Positions 1 to 8,699 of a stretch of 64,000 bases of DNA are shown here, piece after piece. Within the stretch, counting starts at the first letter, position 1, and the number at the start of each line of letters is the position of its first letter. The position numbers were made by a program, and so were the translations under genes. The notes beneath the pieces are model-generated. The model did no database searches, was not told where the DNA came from, and was given only the letters and a program-made list of their open reading frames with translations. Location: assembly GCA_905208635.1 (NCBI GenBank), contig CAJLPX010000005.1, forward strand, positions 1 through 64,000, written 5' to 3'. This DNA comes from an uncultured Collinsella sp. (GTDB taxonomy: Bacteria; Actinomycetota; Coriobacteriia; Coriobacteriales; Coriobacteriaceae).

Positions 1-1
1 G

Positions 2-55
2 ATCGCGGCACACATCACCACCGTCCGCGGCGTGGGCTATCTGTTTAAGGACTAG
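2..55 (+). CDS. OmpR/PhoB-family response regulator, C-terminal fragment
   Basis: Only the last 17 residues are present, cut by the left window edge. They end in VRGVGYLFKD, the conserved beta-hairpin that closes the winged-helix DNA-binding domain of OmpR/PhoB response regulators. The stop codon is TAG at 53-55. The next gene downstream is an HtrA protease, which in several Gram-positives is controlled by an envelope-stress two-component system. That this regulator controls htrA is inference only. Confidence 0.75.
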   Translation: MAAHITTVRGVGYLFKD

Positions 56-59
56 ATTT

Positions 60-92
60 CCACCACAAAGGGGACAGGCACCTTTGTAGTGG
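60..92 (+). repeat. REP-like palindrome, family R1
   Basis: A 33-bp imperfect palindrome. Arms CCACCACAAAGG and CCTTTGTAGTGG surround a GGACAGGCA centre. Six copies of this family occur in the window (60, 14520, 16088, 17051, 26721, 56108), always between genes, plus one arm-swapped variant at 14462. It sits directly after the regulator stop and could act as a 3' stabiliser or terminator. Confidence 0.8.
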
Positions 93-210
93 CTTTGACG
101 CAGGTGCGGGTTCCTCTCGAATCTGCAACAGAACTTAAGCCTTCCTAAAAGATTGCGTTCTCATACACTTGCGCCCGCATATTGGGGTACAACTCAACGT
201 GAACAACGAT

Positions 211-238
211 GGCCCGCCACGTGTTTGGCGGGCCTTTG
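211..238 (+). terminator. GC-rich hairpin just upstream of htrA
   Basis: Stem GGCCCGCC (211-218) pairs with GGCGGGCC (227-234) and is followed by TTTGGTTATTT. It could end the upstream regulator transcript. It lies only 26 bp before the htrA start, so it could also be an attenuator in the htrA leader. Confidence 0.5.
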
Positions 239-263
239 GTTATTTGACGAAAGGATCGCAGCC

Positions 264-1724
264 ATGAGCGAGAACGATTCCCAGCGTCCCCAGGATGCGG
301 GCAACGCCGGCGAGACCCAGCAGCAGCCGCGTGTGCAGGTGGAGTCGACGCCTGCCGACAGTAACATTCCCTACGTGCAGGCATACGACACGCAGACCGG
401 CAAGCCGCTGGGCAGCCAGCAGGTTGTAAACAAGCACACAGTGGTCAAGACCAAGACCAAAAAGCTGCCGATCTTTATTACGGCGCTTGCCGGCTGCGCC
501 TGCGGTGCCCTGCTGGTCATCGCACTCATCATGAGCGGCACGCTCAACATTGGCGGCGGAAAGAATGCCGTGACGGCGGGTGCTTCGGGTTCATCGACGC
601 AAAAGATTACGATTGATTCCGAGGACACCACGCTGGCCGAGGCCGTTTCTGCCAAGGCCCTGCCCTCCGTGGTTTCCATTACCGCCACTTCGAGCGGCGG
701 CCAGAATGGCTCGCTTTCGCAGTCTGCCGACGAGTCGAACAACTCGGGCAGCGTCGGTTCGGGCGTAGTACTCGATACCGAGGGCCATATCCTCACCAAC
801 AACCACGTGGTCGATGGCTATGACCAGTACGTGGTGACCATGGACGACGGCACCACCTACGAGGCCGAGTTCGTGGGCAACGATGCCTCGAGCGACCTAG
901 CCGTCATCAAGCTCAAGGACGCCGACGCCTCCAAGCTCACGCCGATCGAGATTGGTGACTCCTCCAAGCTCAACGTGGGCGAGTGGGTCATGGCGATCGG
1001 TTCGCCGTTTGGCAACGAGCAGTCTGTCTCCACCGGTATCGTCTCGGCGCTCTACCGCTCCACGGCCATGAGCTCTACCAACGGTAACACCATCTATGCC
1101 AACATGATCCAGACCGATGCCGCCATCAACCCGGGCAACTCCGGCGGCGCGCTCGTTAACGACAATGGCGAGCTTGTGGGCATTAATTCGCTCATCGAGA
1201 GCTATTCGGGCTCCAGCTCGGGCGTGGGCTTTGCCATTCCGGTCAACTATGCCAAGAACATTGCCGACCAGATCATCGACGGCAAGACGCCGGTGCATCC
1301 GTACCTGGGCGCCACGCTTTCGAGCGTCAATGCACTTAACGCCCGCACCAACAAGCTGAGCACCGATAGCGGCGCGTATGTGGCAAGTGTCGTCGAAGAC
1401 GGTCCTGCCGCCAAGGCCGGCATTCAGGAGGGCGACGTCATCACCAAGCTGGGTGACGACGAGATTACGAGCGCCGATGGCCTGATCATCGCACTGCGCA
1501 GCCACGAGGTGGGCGAGAAGGTCGAGATCACGCTCATGCGCGGCAAGGAAGAGAAGAAGGTCACTGTCGAGCTGGGCTCCGACGAGGAGCTGCAGAACCA
1601 GCAGCAGAACGACAGCGCGACCGATACCGGCAACGGCGGTATTACCGACGAGCAGCTGCGCCAGTATCTGGAGGAGCTGCTTGGCCAGCAGGGCCAGGGT
1701 CAGGGCAACGGCCAGGGTTTCTAA
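264..1724 (+). CDS. HtrA/DegP-family serine protease, membrane-anchored, with PDZ domain
   Basis: The product (486 aa) is a trypsin-like envelope quality-control protease. A polar N-terminal cytoplasmic region of about 65 residues is followed by one membrane segment at about 67-95, then the protease domain outside the membrane. The catalytic triad is visible: H181 (NNHVVDG), D211 (SSDLAVIKL) and S293 (GNSGGAL). A PDZ domain follows at about 375-460, and the tail is Gln/Gly-rich. The start was set at ATG 264 because GAAAGG lies about 11 nt upstream; a longer in-frame opening from 153 has no ribosome site. A strong terminator follows. The role in degrading misfolded exported proteins is known for the family. 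Confidence 0.93.
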   Translation: MSENDSQRPQDAGNAGETQQQPRVQVESTPADSNIPYVQAYDTQTGKPLGSQQVVNKHTVVKTKTKKLPIFITALAGCACGALLVIALIMSGTLNIGGGKNAVTAGASGSSTQKITIDSEDTTLAEAVSAKALPSVVSITATSSGGQNGSLSQSADESNNSGSVGSGVVLDTEGHILTNNHVVDGYDQYVVTMDDGTTYEAEFVGNDASSDLAVIKLKDADASKLTPIEIGDSSKLNVGEWVMAIGSPFGNEQSVSTGIVSALYRSTAMSSTNGNTIYANMIQTDAAINPGNSGGALVNDNGELVGINSLIESYSGSSSGVGFAIPVNYAKNIADQIIDGKTPVHPYLGATLSSVNALNARTNKLSTDSGAYVASVVEDGPAAKAGIQEGDVITKLGDDEITSADGLIIALRSHEVGEKVEITLMRGKEEKKVTVELGSDEELQNQQQNDSATDTGNGGITDEQLRQYLEELLGQQGQGQGNGQGF

Positions 1725-1750
1725 CGAGCTGTATCGCACATATCGAAGCC

Positions 1751-1789
1751 AGAGGGGCTGTTCCGCCAGCGCGGGACAGCCCCTCTTTT
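1751..1789 (+). terminator. Intrinsic terminator after htrA
   Basis: AGAGGGGCTGT pairs with ACAGCCCCTCT, followed by TTT. It lies 27 nt after the htrA stop. Confidence 0.85.
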
Positions 1790-1972
1790 CGCGATGATCC
1801 CTTGGAGACGGAGGAAAACGGATCATTTAGAAACGGCAAGGGCATGGTTTGAACGCGCGATCCACTCCAGTTTGATGGCTGCCGATTCGGTGCGGTTTGA
1901 GACCGCTATTCGGCCCCATGGTGACCGGTGGTACTCTTGTATCCGTTTGAAATCGAGCGAAGGAGTGCCGCT

Positions 1973-4201
1973 ATGGAGCAATCGAGCCTGTTTGGTGACG
2001 GCGTGGACATCGATACCGAAACGCCCGCGAGCGCGGATGCCGCCGCACCGACCGACGCCCATGCCCAGGCGGCAGCGCGCGCGGCCGAGCTGCGCCACGA
2101 GCTCGATTACCACGCCTATCGCTACTACATGCTCGATGCGCCTGAGATCACGGACGCCGCCTTCGACAAAATGCTCGTTGAGCTGCAGGAAATCGAGGCC
2201 ACCTACCCCGACCTGGTGACGCCCGACAGCTATACCCAGCGCGTGGGCGGCTACGTGAGCGAGCAGTTTACGCCGGTCACGCATATGGCACGCATGTATT
2301 CCATGGACGATGCCATGGACCTGGACGAACTCGACGCGTGGCTCCAGCGCGCCGAGGATGCGCTCGGTGCCGGCAGCGTCACCTATACCTGCGAGCTTAA
2401 GATCGACGGTCTGGGCGTGGCGCTTACCTACCAAAATGGCACCTTTGTGCGCGCGGCCACACGCGGTGACGGCACCACGGGCGAGGACGTGTCGCTCAAC
2501 GTGCGTACCATCAAGGATGTGCCCATGCACCTGTCCGAGCCGGCGCTCGCCCACATGGGCGCCGACCGCGAGCGTACCATCGAAGTACGTGGCGAGGTCT
2601 ATATGCCCAAGGGCAGCTTTGTTCGTCTGAACGACGAGGCCGATGCCGAGGGCCGCGACCCCTTCGCCAACCCGCGCAACGCTGCTGCAGGATCCCTGCG
2701 CCAAAAAGACCCCAAGGTCACGGCGCGTCGCGACTTGGCCACCTTTATCTACGCCATCGCCGATACCGATCCGCTGCACGTCCACAGCCAGCGTGAGTTC
2801 CTGGACTGGCTGCGTAGCGCCGGCTTTAGCGTCAACCCTAACGTGGCTCGTTGCGCCACGCCGGCCGAGGTCCACGAGTTCTGTGCCCAGGCCCTCGAGC
2901 ATCGCGGTGACCTGGACTACGACATTGACGGCGTGGTCGTAAAGGTCGACAGCTTCCAGCAGCAGCTTGACCTGGGCTTTACTGCCCGCGCGCCGCGCTG
3001 GGCCATTGCCTTTAAGTTCCCGCCCGAGGAAAAGCAGACCGTCCTGCGCGAAATTCGCATCCAGGTGGGCCGCACTGGTGTGCTCACGCCGGTCGCCGAG
3101 TTCGACCCGGTGACGGTCGCCGGCTCCACCATCGCGCGCGCCACGCTGCACAACATCGACGAGATCCGCCGCAAAAACGTGCGCGAGGGCGATACCATCA
3201 TCGTGCACAAGGCGGGCGACGTGATTCCCGAGGTCGTGGGCCCGGTGCTCGACAAGCGCCCGGCCGATTCGGTCGACTGGCACATGCCCGAGGTCTGCCC
3301 CGTGTGCGGTAGCCCCGTGGTCCACGAGGACGGTGAGGTGGCCTACCGCTGCGTGTCCATCGACTGCCCCGCGCAGCTCAAGGAGCGCCTGCTCCACTGG
3401 GTGAGCCGCGGCTGTATGGACGTCGATGGCCTGGGCGACGAAATCGTCGACAAGATGATCGCCGCCGGACTGATCCACGATGTTGCGGACTTCTACCAGC
3501 TCACAGTCGACGACATCGCCGGCTTGGACACGGGGCGCACCTATGCCAGCTCCAACAGCAAAAAGGGTGTCAAGAAGGGCGACCCCATCCCGGTGGGCCT
3601 CAAGACGGCCGAGAAAATCATCGCCGAGCTCAACAAGTCCAAGAGCCAGCCGCTCGGTCGCGTGCTGTTTGCCCTGGGCATCCGCCACGTGGGCAAAAGC
3701 GTGGGCGAGGTCATCGCCGAGCGATTCCTGTCGATTGACAAGCTCATCTTGGCGAGCGAAGAGGATATCGCCGAGTGCGAGGGCATCGGTCCCAAGATTG
3801 CGGCGAGCGTCAAGCAGTTCCTGGCCGTGCCCGAAAACCTTGCCGTGCTGGAGCGCCTGCGCCAGGCGGGCCTGTCGCTCGAGGTCGACTTGGGCGCCGC
3901 GCATGCACAAGCCGCAGCCGACGCTGGCGTGGCAGGCGAGCTTGCCGACGCACAGCCACTCGCGGGTCTGACCTTTGTGCTCACCGGCACGCTCGTCAAC
4001 CGCACGCGTGACGAGGCCGGCGCGGCGCTCAAGGTGCTCGGCGCCAAGGTTTCGGGCAGTGTTTCAAAGAAGACGAGCTATCTGGTCGCCGGTCCCAAAG
4101 CGGGCTCCAAGCTCACCAAGGCCGAACAGCTGGGTGTACCTGTGCTGGACGAGGACGCGCTCGAGCGAATCTTGGCTACTGGCGAGGTGCCGGAGGCGTA
4201 A
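1973..4201 (+). CDS. ligA: NAD+-dependent DNA ligase LigA
   Basis: This 742-aa enzyme seals nicks in DNA during replication and repair using NAD+. Domains in order: Ia NAD-binding, adenylation domain with CELKIDGLG (adenylated Lys is K143), OB fold, a four-cysteine zinc finger (CPVCG at about 442, then CVSIDC), helix-hairpin-helix repeats and a C-terminal BRCT domain (LAGLTFVLTGTL). It is longer than the usual 670 aa because of an acidic/Ala-rich N-terminal extension and a Lys/Ser-rich insert in the HhH region. Start ATG 1973 follows CGAAGGAG with good spacing. The stop overlaps the ATG of a small downstream ORF. Confidence 0.97.
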   Translation: MEQSSLFGDGVDIDTETPASADAAAPTDAHAQAAARAAELRHELDYHAYRYYMLDAPEITDAAFDKMLVELQEIEATYPDLVTPDSYTQRVGGYVSEQFTPVTHMARMYSMDDAMDLDELDAWLQRAEDALGAGSVTYTCELKIDGLGVALTYQNGTFVRAATRGDGTTGEDVSLNVRTIKDVPMHLSEPALAHMGADRERTIEVRGEVYMPKGSFVRLNDEADAEGRDPFANPRNAAAGSLRQKDPKVTARRDLATFIYAIADTDPLHVHSQREFLDWLRSAGFSVNPNVARCATPAEVHEFCAQALEHRGDLDYDIDGVVVKVDSFQQQLDLGFTARAPRWAIAFKFPPEEKQTVLREIRIQVGRTGVLTPVAEFDPVTVAGSTIARATLHNIDEIRRKNVREGDTIIVHKAGDVIPEVVGPVLDKRPADSVDWHMPEVCPVCGSPVVHEDGEVAYRCVSIDCPAQLKERLLHWVSRGCMDVDGLGDEIVDKMIAAGLIHDVADFYQLTVDDIAGLDTGRTYASSNSKKGVKKGDPIPVGLKTAEKIIAELNKSKSQPLGRVLFALGIRHVGKSVGEVIAERFLSIDKLILASEEDIAECEGIGPKIAASVKQFLAVPENLAVLERLRQAGLSLEVDLGAAHAQAAADAGVAGELADAQPLAGLTFVLTGTLVNRTRDEAGAALKVLGAKVSGSVSKKTSYLVAGPKAGSKLTKAEQLGVPVLDEDALERILATGEVPEA

Positions 4202-4380
4202 TGGATATCGAGAATCGCAATTGCTCGCAGGCGGAAGGGCGCGCGAGGCATTCCCAAGTGCAGGCAAAAGAGCGCTTAATGATGCGAATTTGCGTTGCCG
4301 AGCGCGAGCGCGCGGCGGGTGCATCTCGCGATGCCTTTGAGGCGTTGACCGAGTTAGAGGCGAGGCTCGGTCTAGCCTAG
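4201..4380 (+). CDS. Small hypothetical protein coupled to ligA
   Basis: A 59-aa reading frame whose ATG overlaps the ligA stop (TAATG), the arrangement used for translational coupling elsewhere in this window. The product is rich in Arg, Glu and Ala and predicted helical (AERERAAGASRDAFEALTEL). It resembles the helical tail of a small regulatory or antitoxin-like protein, but I do not recognise a family. The end overlaps the convergent MerR gene by 9 bp. It could be chance, since no separate ribosome site is visible. Confidence 0.35.
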   Translation: MDIENRNCSQAEGRARHSQVQAKERLMMRICVAERERAAGASRDAFEALTELEARLGLA

Positions 4381-5217
4381 AGAGACCGGCACCGTGATCT
4401 GCGTCACGTAGGTTGCTGGGTCGTCGCTGATGATGTCGTCGATGAGGGCGATCTCGCGTGAGGGACCGGCGGGTGTCAGGCCGTGCTCGCGCATATAGCC
4501 GAGCAGCTGCTCGTAGCGTGGGGCTGCTTGCCCGTGCGTGCCGCGGAAGCTTATGGTCAGGCAGCGCGCGGCAGGTCGCGTCTCAACATCGCCCAAATAA
4601 TCATCGGTGTCATCGAGCAGCAGAAAGACCTCGTCGTAGCCATCAAAATCGCCGGCGGCGAGGCGTTCGGGCGCGATGCCCACACCCAGATTGCCCAGAT
4701 AGGCAAAGGTTTCGTGCTGCCCCTGCTGAAGCTGGCGGATATGCCATCCCAGCGAATAGGCGTCGGTGGGATTGACGCGCTCGTGCAGCGTGGCGCAGCG
4801 AAGTTCGGGTTCCTCGATTTCGCTAATGGTGTCGAGATCAGCATTCAAAGCGCCATGAAGCAAGGCAAGTCGCTGGTCAATCTTGCGCGACATGCGCTCC
4901 AGCTCACGCCGCCTGTGCTCAATTAACTCCTGTTGCTTGGTCAGTTGCCGTTGCATCAAATCCATATCGCGCGTAGTGACAAACTCGCGAATCTGGGTCA
5001 GCGGCAGGTCGAGAACGCGCAGGTTGCCGATGGTGTTGAGGGTGGAGAGCTGCCGCGATCCGTAGTAGCGGTACCCACTCGCCGGATTGACATATGCCGG
5101 CTCCAATAGCCCCATCTGTTCGTAATGGCGCAGTGTGCCCACGCTCAAATTGAGCAGGCGCGCCACCTCGCCAATGCAGAGCAGGCCCTCGGTGTGTTCG
5201 CTTGGCATGTCGGTCAC
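4372..5217 (-). CDS. MerR-family regulator with GyrI-like effector domain
   Basis: The product (281 aa) is a one-component drug-sensing regulator of the BmrR/TipA type. The N-terminal helix-turn-helix carries the MerR signature (CIGEVARLLNLSVGTLRHYE, then GLLEPAYV and GYRYYG). A long dimerisation coiled coil follows, with about 150 C-terminal residues resembling the GyrI/BmrR effector-binding fold. The start was chosen as GTG 5217, seven bases after AAAGGAG; ATG 5208 is the in-frame alternative but is too far from that site. It lies 55 bp downstream of a MATE exporter on the same strand, and a MerR-type operator precedes the pair. It therefore probably controls the exporter and itself. Confidence 0.88.
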   Translation of the reverse strand: MTDMPSEHTEGLLCIGEVARLLNLSVGTLRHYEQMGLLEPAYVNPASGYRYYGSRQLSTLNTIGNLRVLDLPLTQIREFVTTRDMDLMQRQLTKQQELIEHRRRELERMSRKIDQRLALLHGALNADLDTISEIEEPELRCATLHERVNPTDAYSLGWHIRQLQQGQHETFAYLGNLGVGIAPERLAAGDFDGYDEVFLLLDDTDDYLGDVETRPAARCLTISFRGTHGQAAPRYEQLLGYMREHGLTPAGPSREIALIDDIISDDPATYVTQITVPVSLG

Positions 5218-5272
5218 AGGACCGCTCCTTTCGGTAAAAACAGGGGAGGAGCGCCAGGCTCGCGTTGCCCCG

Positions 5273-6619
5273 CTACGCCACCAGCTTGTCAAAAGTTCCG
5301 CGGCGGTTGAGCACGGTAAACGCGACAACGCAAATGACCGCCGACAAAATCGATCCGCACGGCGAGGCGATGCCCATGGGAAACAACGTGTCGGAATAGG
5401 CGTTCGACAGCAGCCATGCACCGGGTACGCGAATGAGTACCACAGCCAGCACGTTGTGCTCAAAGCCGATGTAGCTCTTGCCATACGCAGCGAAAAAGCC
5501 GCTAAAGCAAATGTGGATGCCGGCAAAGATCGCGTCGAAAATGTAGCTGCGCATATAGCCGGTACCGGCGGCGACTACTGCAGCGTCCTTGGCAAAAAAG
5601 CCGATAAACGCCGGCGCCACCAGCCACATCAGCACCGTGATCAGGCAGCCGTACACCACCGAGATGGTCATGGCATCCTTGAGCACCTGACGCGCGCGGT
5701 CGCCCTTGCCCGCGCCGGCGTTTTGCGCCGTGAGCGCGCTGACGGTAGCGCCCATAGAACTCGGCACGATAAACAAAAAGCTGATCATCTTTTCGACCAG
5801 GCCCACGGCGGCGGCGTCGACCAGGCCGCGGTGGTTGGCGATGACGGTGATGAACATAAACGCCACCTGGATGCAGCCGTCCTGCACGGCCACGGGCACG
5901 CCGATCTTAAGAATGCTGCCGAGCACCTCGGGCTGAGGGCGCAGGTCGCTGCGCTTAACGTGGATGTTCGTGCGGCGGCTCTTGAGCCACACGAGCGCGA
6001 GGGCAACGCTGGCCGTCTGGGCGATTACCGTGCCGAGCGCCGCGCCCACGGGGCCGAGCCTCATGTGGCCGATAAACAGATAATCAAGCGCGATATTGAT
6101 GATGCATGCCACGCCAATCACGTACATGGGCGAGCGCGAATCGCCTAGGCCGCGAAAGATGGCCGAGAGGATGTTGTACGCGGCGATAAAGGGAATGCCG
6201 ATAAAGCAGATACGCAGGTAGGCGGCGGTTCCTTCGACCGCTTCGGCCGGCGTGCCAATGAGCGCCACGATCTGCGGACACAGTGCGAGCAGGACAGCGG
6301 CCAGCACCACCGAGACACCCATAAAGAGCGTGATGGTGTTGCCGATGGCGGTCTCGGCGCGGTCAAACCGACGCGAACCCACGGCGTGGCCGACGATAAC
6401 CGTCGTTCCCATGGCCAGGCCCACGAGCGTCACGGTAATGATATAGAGCGTCTGCGCGCCGTTGCCCACGGCGGTGATGCCGGCGGCGCCGCTAAACTGC
6501 CCCATCATGTACAGGTCGGCCATGCCGTAGAGCATCTGCAAAAAGTACGAGAGCATATAAGGCAGGGCAAAGACCGCGATGGTCTTAAGGACATTGCCGC
6601 GTGTGAGGTCGTGTTCCAT
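5273..6619 (-). CDS. MATE-family multidrug efflux transporter
   Basis: The 448-aa protein has about twelve hydrophobic segments in two homologous halves, as expected for a MATE cation/drug antiporter in the cytoplasmic membrane. Typical features are LPYMLSYFLQMLYGMADLYM in the first helix and AQNAGAGKGDRAR between the halves. Start ATG 6619 follows AGAAAG. It is the first gene of a two-gene operon with the MerR regulator. The promoter carries the distorted 19-bp spacer of MerR-activated promoters. The exported substrate cannot be told from sequence. Confidence 0.92.
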   Translation of the reverse strand: MEHDLTRGNVLKTIAVFALPYMLSYFLQMLYGMADLYMMGQFSGAAGITAVGNGAQTLYIITVTLVGLAMGTTVIVGHAVGSRRFDRAETAIGNTITLFMGVSVVLAAVLLALCPQIVALIGTPAEAVEGTAAYLRICFIGIPFIAAYNILSAIFRGLGDSRSPMYVIGVACIINIALDYLFIGHMRLGPVGAALGTVIAQTASVALALVWLKSRRTNIHVKRSDLRPQPEVLGSILKIGVPVAVQDGCIQVAFMFITVIANHRGLVDAAAVGLVEKMISFLFIVPSSMGATVSALTAQNAGAGKGDRARQVLKDAMTISVVYGCLITVLMWLVAPAFIGFFAKDAAVVAAGTGYMRSYIFDAIFAGIHICFSGFFAAYGKSYIGFEHNVLAVVLIRVPGAWLLSNAYSDTLFPMGIASPCGSILSAVICVVAFTVLNRRGTFDKLVA

Positions 6620-6659
6620 GGGCGGGGCTTTCTGGCTTGGTCTGTTTACGTACCAGTGT

Positions 6660-6690
6660 AGTGAAAACCCTACAACGATTGTAGAGTCAA
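6660..6690 (-). promoter_or_regulatory. MerR-type promoter/operator for the MATE-merR operon
   Basis: On the minus strand, -35 TTGACT (6685-6690) and -10 TTCACT (6660-6665) are separated by exactly 19 bp. The spacer is filled by a perfect dyad CTACAA-TCG-TTGTAG (6670-6684). Over-long 19-bp spacers with a central dyad are the hallmark of promoters that MerR regulators untwist. Confidence 0.85.
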
Positions 6691-6808
6691 GGTTTGTGTT
6701 GGCGGCGGGGCGAAAAAGTCACGCACGCGTTCATTTCCAATTGAATACGGACATGCGCCCTGTGAGCATGGCGCCTGCACTAGCCTTGCAGAAATCGATT
6801 TCGGAGCA

Positions 6809-6838
6809 CTTGACACCGCCGCACGGCGCGCCATAATA
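6809..6838 (+). promoter_or_regulatory. Housekeeping promoter for the ABC exporter operon
   Basis: TTGACA (6809-6814), an 18-bp spacer and TAATAC (6833-6838), about 40 bp before the GTG start of the first ABC gene. It is close to consensus. Confidence 0.75.
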
Positions 6839-6878
6839 CGTGGGTTTGCGAACAACGTTTGATGGGGGATGAACCTGC

Positions 6879-8699
6879 GTGCGCAATCTCAAGATTTTGT
6901 TTTCCTATCTGGGGGCATACCGCCGCGATGCCATGCTCGGCGTGCTCTTTGTGACGGCCGAGACGGCGCTCGAGCTGTTTATCCCGGTCATCATGGCAAA
7001 TATCATCGATGTGGGCGTGCCCGCGGGCGACATCAACTACATGCTGTTGCAGGGCACGTATATGTTGGTATGCGCCGCATGTTCGCTGGTACTTGGCTTG
7101 GGCTATGCACGCACGTCTGCTCGCGTCGCCTCGGGGCTGGGCGCTAACTTGCGCGAGGCGGAGTACCGCAAGATCCAGACGCTCGCTTTTGGCAATCTGG
7201 ATAACTACGACGCCAGCTCGCTCGTCACCCGCATGACTACCGATATCACCGTCATCCAAAATGCCATCGGCAATGGCTTTCGCCCCATGGTGCGCGGTCC
7301 CGTGACGCTCATCGTCGGCTTGGTCTATGCGCTGGTGCTGTCGCGTCCGCTCGCCACCGTTTTCGCGATCATCCTGCCGGTGCTGGCGATCGTGCTGGGC
7401 GTTATCACCTATCGCGTCAGTCCGCTCTACCGCCAGCTGCAGACCTCGATGGACCATCTCAACGGTGTGGTGCAGGAGGACCTCACCGCCGTGCGCGCCG
7501 TCAAGGCGTACGTGCGCGCCGAGCACGAGGAGGCCAAGTTCGATGCCGTCAATACCGAGCTCGCGCACACGGCGACGAAGACCTTTGGCAACGCCGTGCT
7601 CAACCTGCCGGTGTTTCAGCTGTCGATGTACGTGGCGGCGCTTTCCATTCTGTGGATCGGCGGTCGCATGATTCTTGCCGGCGAGCTCGGCGTGGGCTCG
7701 CTCACGGGCTTTATGAGCTACGTGCTGCTCATCATGAACTCGCTCATGATGATCTCCAACGTGTTTTTGCTGCTCACCCGCGCACTTGCCAGCGTGGAGC
7801 GCATCTCGCGGGTGCTCGACGAACGTTCGCTTATCCAGGCGCCCGACGCTGCCGCTGCCGTGCACGAGGTGGCCGACGGAAGCATCGAGTTTCGCGACGT
7901 TTCCTTTAAATACCGCGCGGATGCAGCCGAGGATGTGCTCGAGCATATTGACCTTTGCATTGAAGCAGGCTCCACGGTGGGCGTGCTCGGCGGCACGGGC
8001 TCGGGCAAGAGTTCGCTTGTGCAGCTGATTGCGCGCTTGTACGACGCCACCGAGGGCACCGTGCTTGTGGGCGGACACGACGTGCGCGACTACGACTTGG
8101 CTACCTTGCGCGACGCCGTGGGTATCGTGCTGCAAAAGAACGTGCTGTTTACGGGTACCGTGCGCGAGAACCTGCAGTGGGGCAATCCGCAGGCGTCGGA
8201 CGATGAGCTCCTCGCGGCCTGCCGGGCGGCATGCGTGGACGAGTTCCTGGATCGCATCGGCGGGCTGGACGGCGAGTTGGGCCAAGGCGGCGCCGGTGTT
8301 TCGGGCGGCCAGAAGCAACGCCTGTGCATTGCGCGCACGCTGCTCAAGCATCCGCGCGTGCTCATTTTTGATGACTCAACCAGCGCGGTCGATATGGCGA
8401 CCGACGCTAAGATTCGCGAGCACATCGCTCGGATTCCCAATACGACCGTGCTCATCATCGCCCAGCGCATCGCGAGCGTCATGGATGCCGATCGCATTGT
8501 GGTGTTGGACGACGGTCGTGTCCACGGCGTGGGCACGCACGAGGAACTGCTGGCGGGCGACAACATCTACCAGGAGATTTATGCCTCGCAGATGGAGTTT
8601 GCGGGGGATGCGGACGTCGCAGACGGCGCAAATGCCCCGTCTTCGTCTGGCCCCAGCGGATCACTTCAAGCCACGGAAGGGGGTGAGCGCCATGCCTAA
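6879..8699 (+). CDS. ABC exporter half-transporter A (permease-ATPase)
   Basis: The product (606 aa) has an N-terminal six-helix type IV exporter membrane domain (about 1-310) and a C-terminal nucleotide-binding domain. It shows Walker A GGTGSGKSS, signature VSGGQKQR, Walker B VLIFDDST (Asp where most half-transporters have the catalytic Glu) and an H-loop replaced by Q (IIAQRIASV). These substitutions mark it as the degenerate-site partner of a heterodimeric exporter. The start is GTG 6879 after GGGGG; an overlapping ATG at 6869 is out of frame. It overlaps the next gene by 8 bp. Families of this type export drugs, lipids or peptides; the substrate is unknown. Confidence 0.93.
   Translation: MRNLKILFSYLGAYRRDAMLGVLFVTAETALELFIPVIMANIIDVGVPAGDINYMLLQGTYMLVCAACSLVLGLGYARTSARVASGLGANLREAEYRKIQTLAFGNLDNYDASSLVTRMTTDITVIQNAIGNGFRPMVRGPVTLIVGLVYALVLSRPLATVFAIILPVLAIVLGVITYRVSPLYRQLQTSMDHLNGVVQEDLTAVRAVKAYVRAEHEEAKFDAVNTELAHTATKTFGNAVLNLPVFQLSMYVAALSILWIGGRMILAGELGVGSLTGFMSYVLLIMNSLMMISNVFLLLTRALASVERISRVLDERSLIQAPDAAAAVHEVADGSIEFRDVSFKYRADAAEDVLEHIDLCIEAGSTVGVLGGTGSGKSSLVQLIARLYDATEGTVLVGGHDVRDYDLATLRDAVGIVLQKNVLFTGTVRENLQWGNPQASDDELLAACRAACVDEFLDRIGGLDGELGQGGAGVSGGQKQRLCIARTLLKHPRVLIFDDSTSAVDMATDAKIREHIARIPNTTVLIIAQRIASVMDADRIVVLDDGRVHGVGTHEELLAGDNIYQEIYASQMEFAGDADVADGANAPSSSGPSGSLQATEGGERHA

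Noticed and set aside
897..1826. 309-codon antisense frame over htrA
   Set aside because: Typical high-GC shadow ORF; the plus strand encodes a complete HtrA with catalytic triad. The same holds for long antisense frames over ligA, the ABC genes, glmM and glnA.
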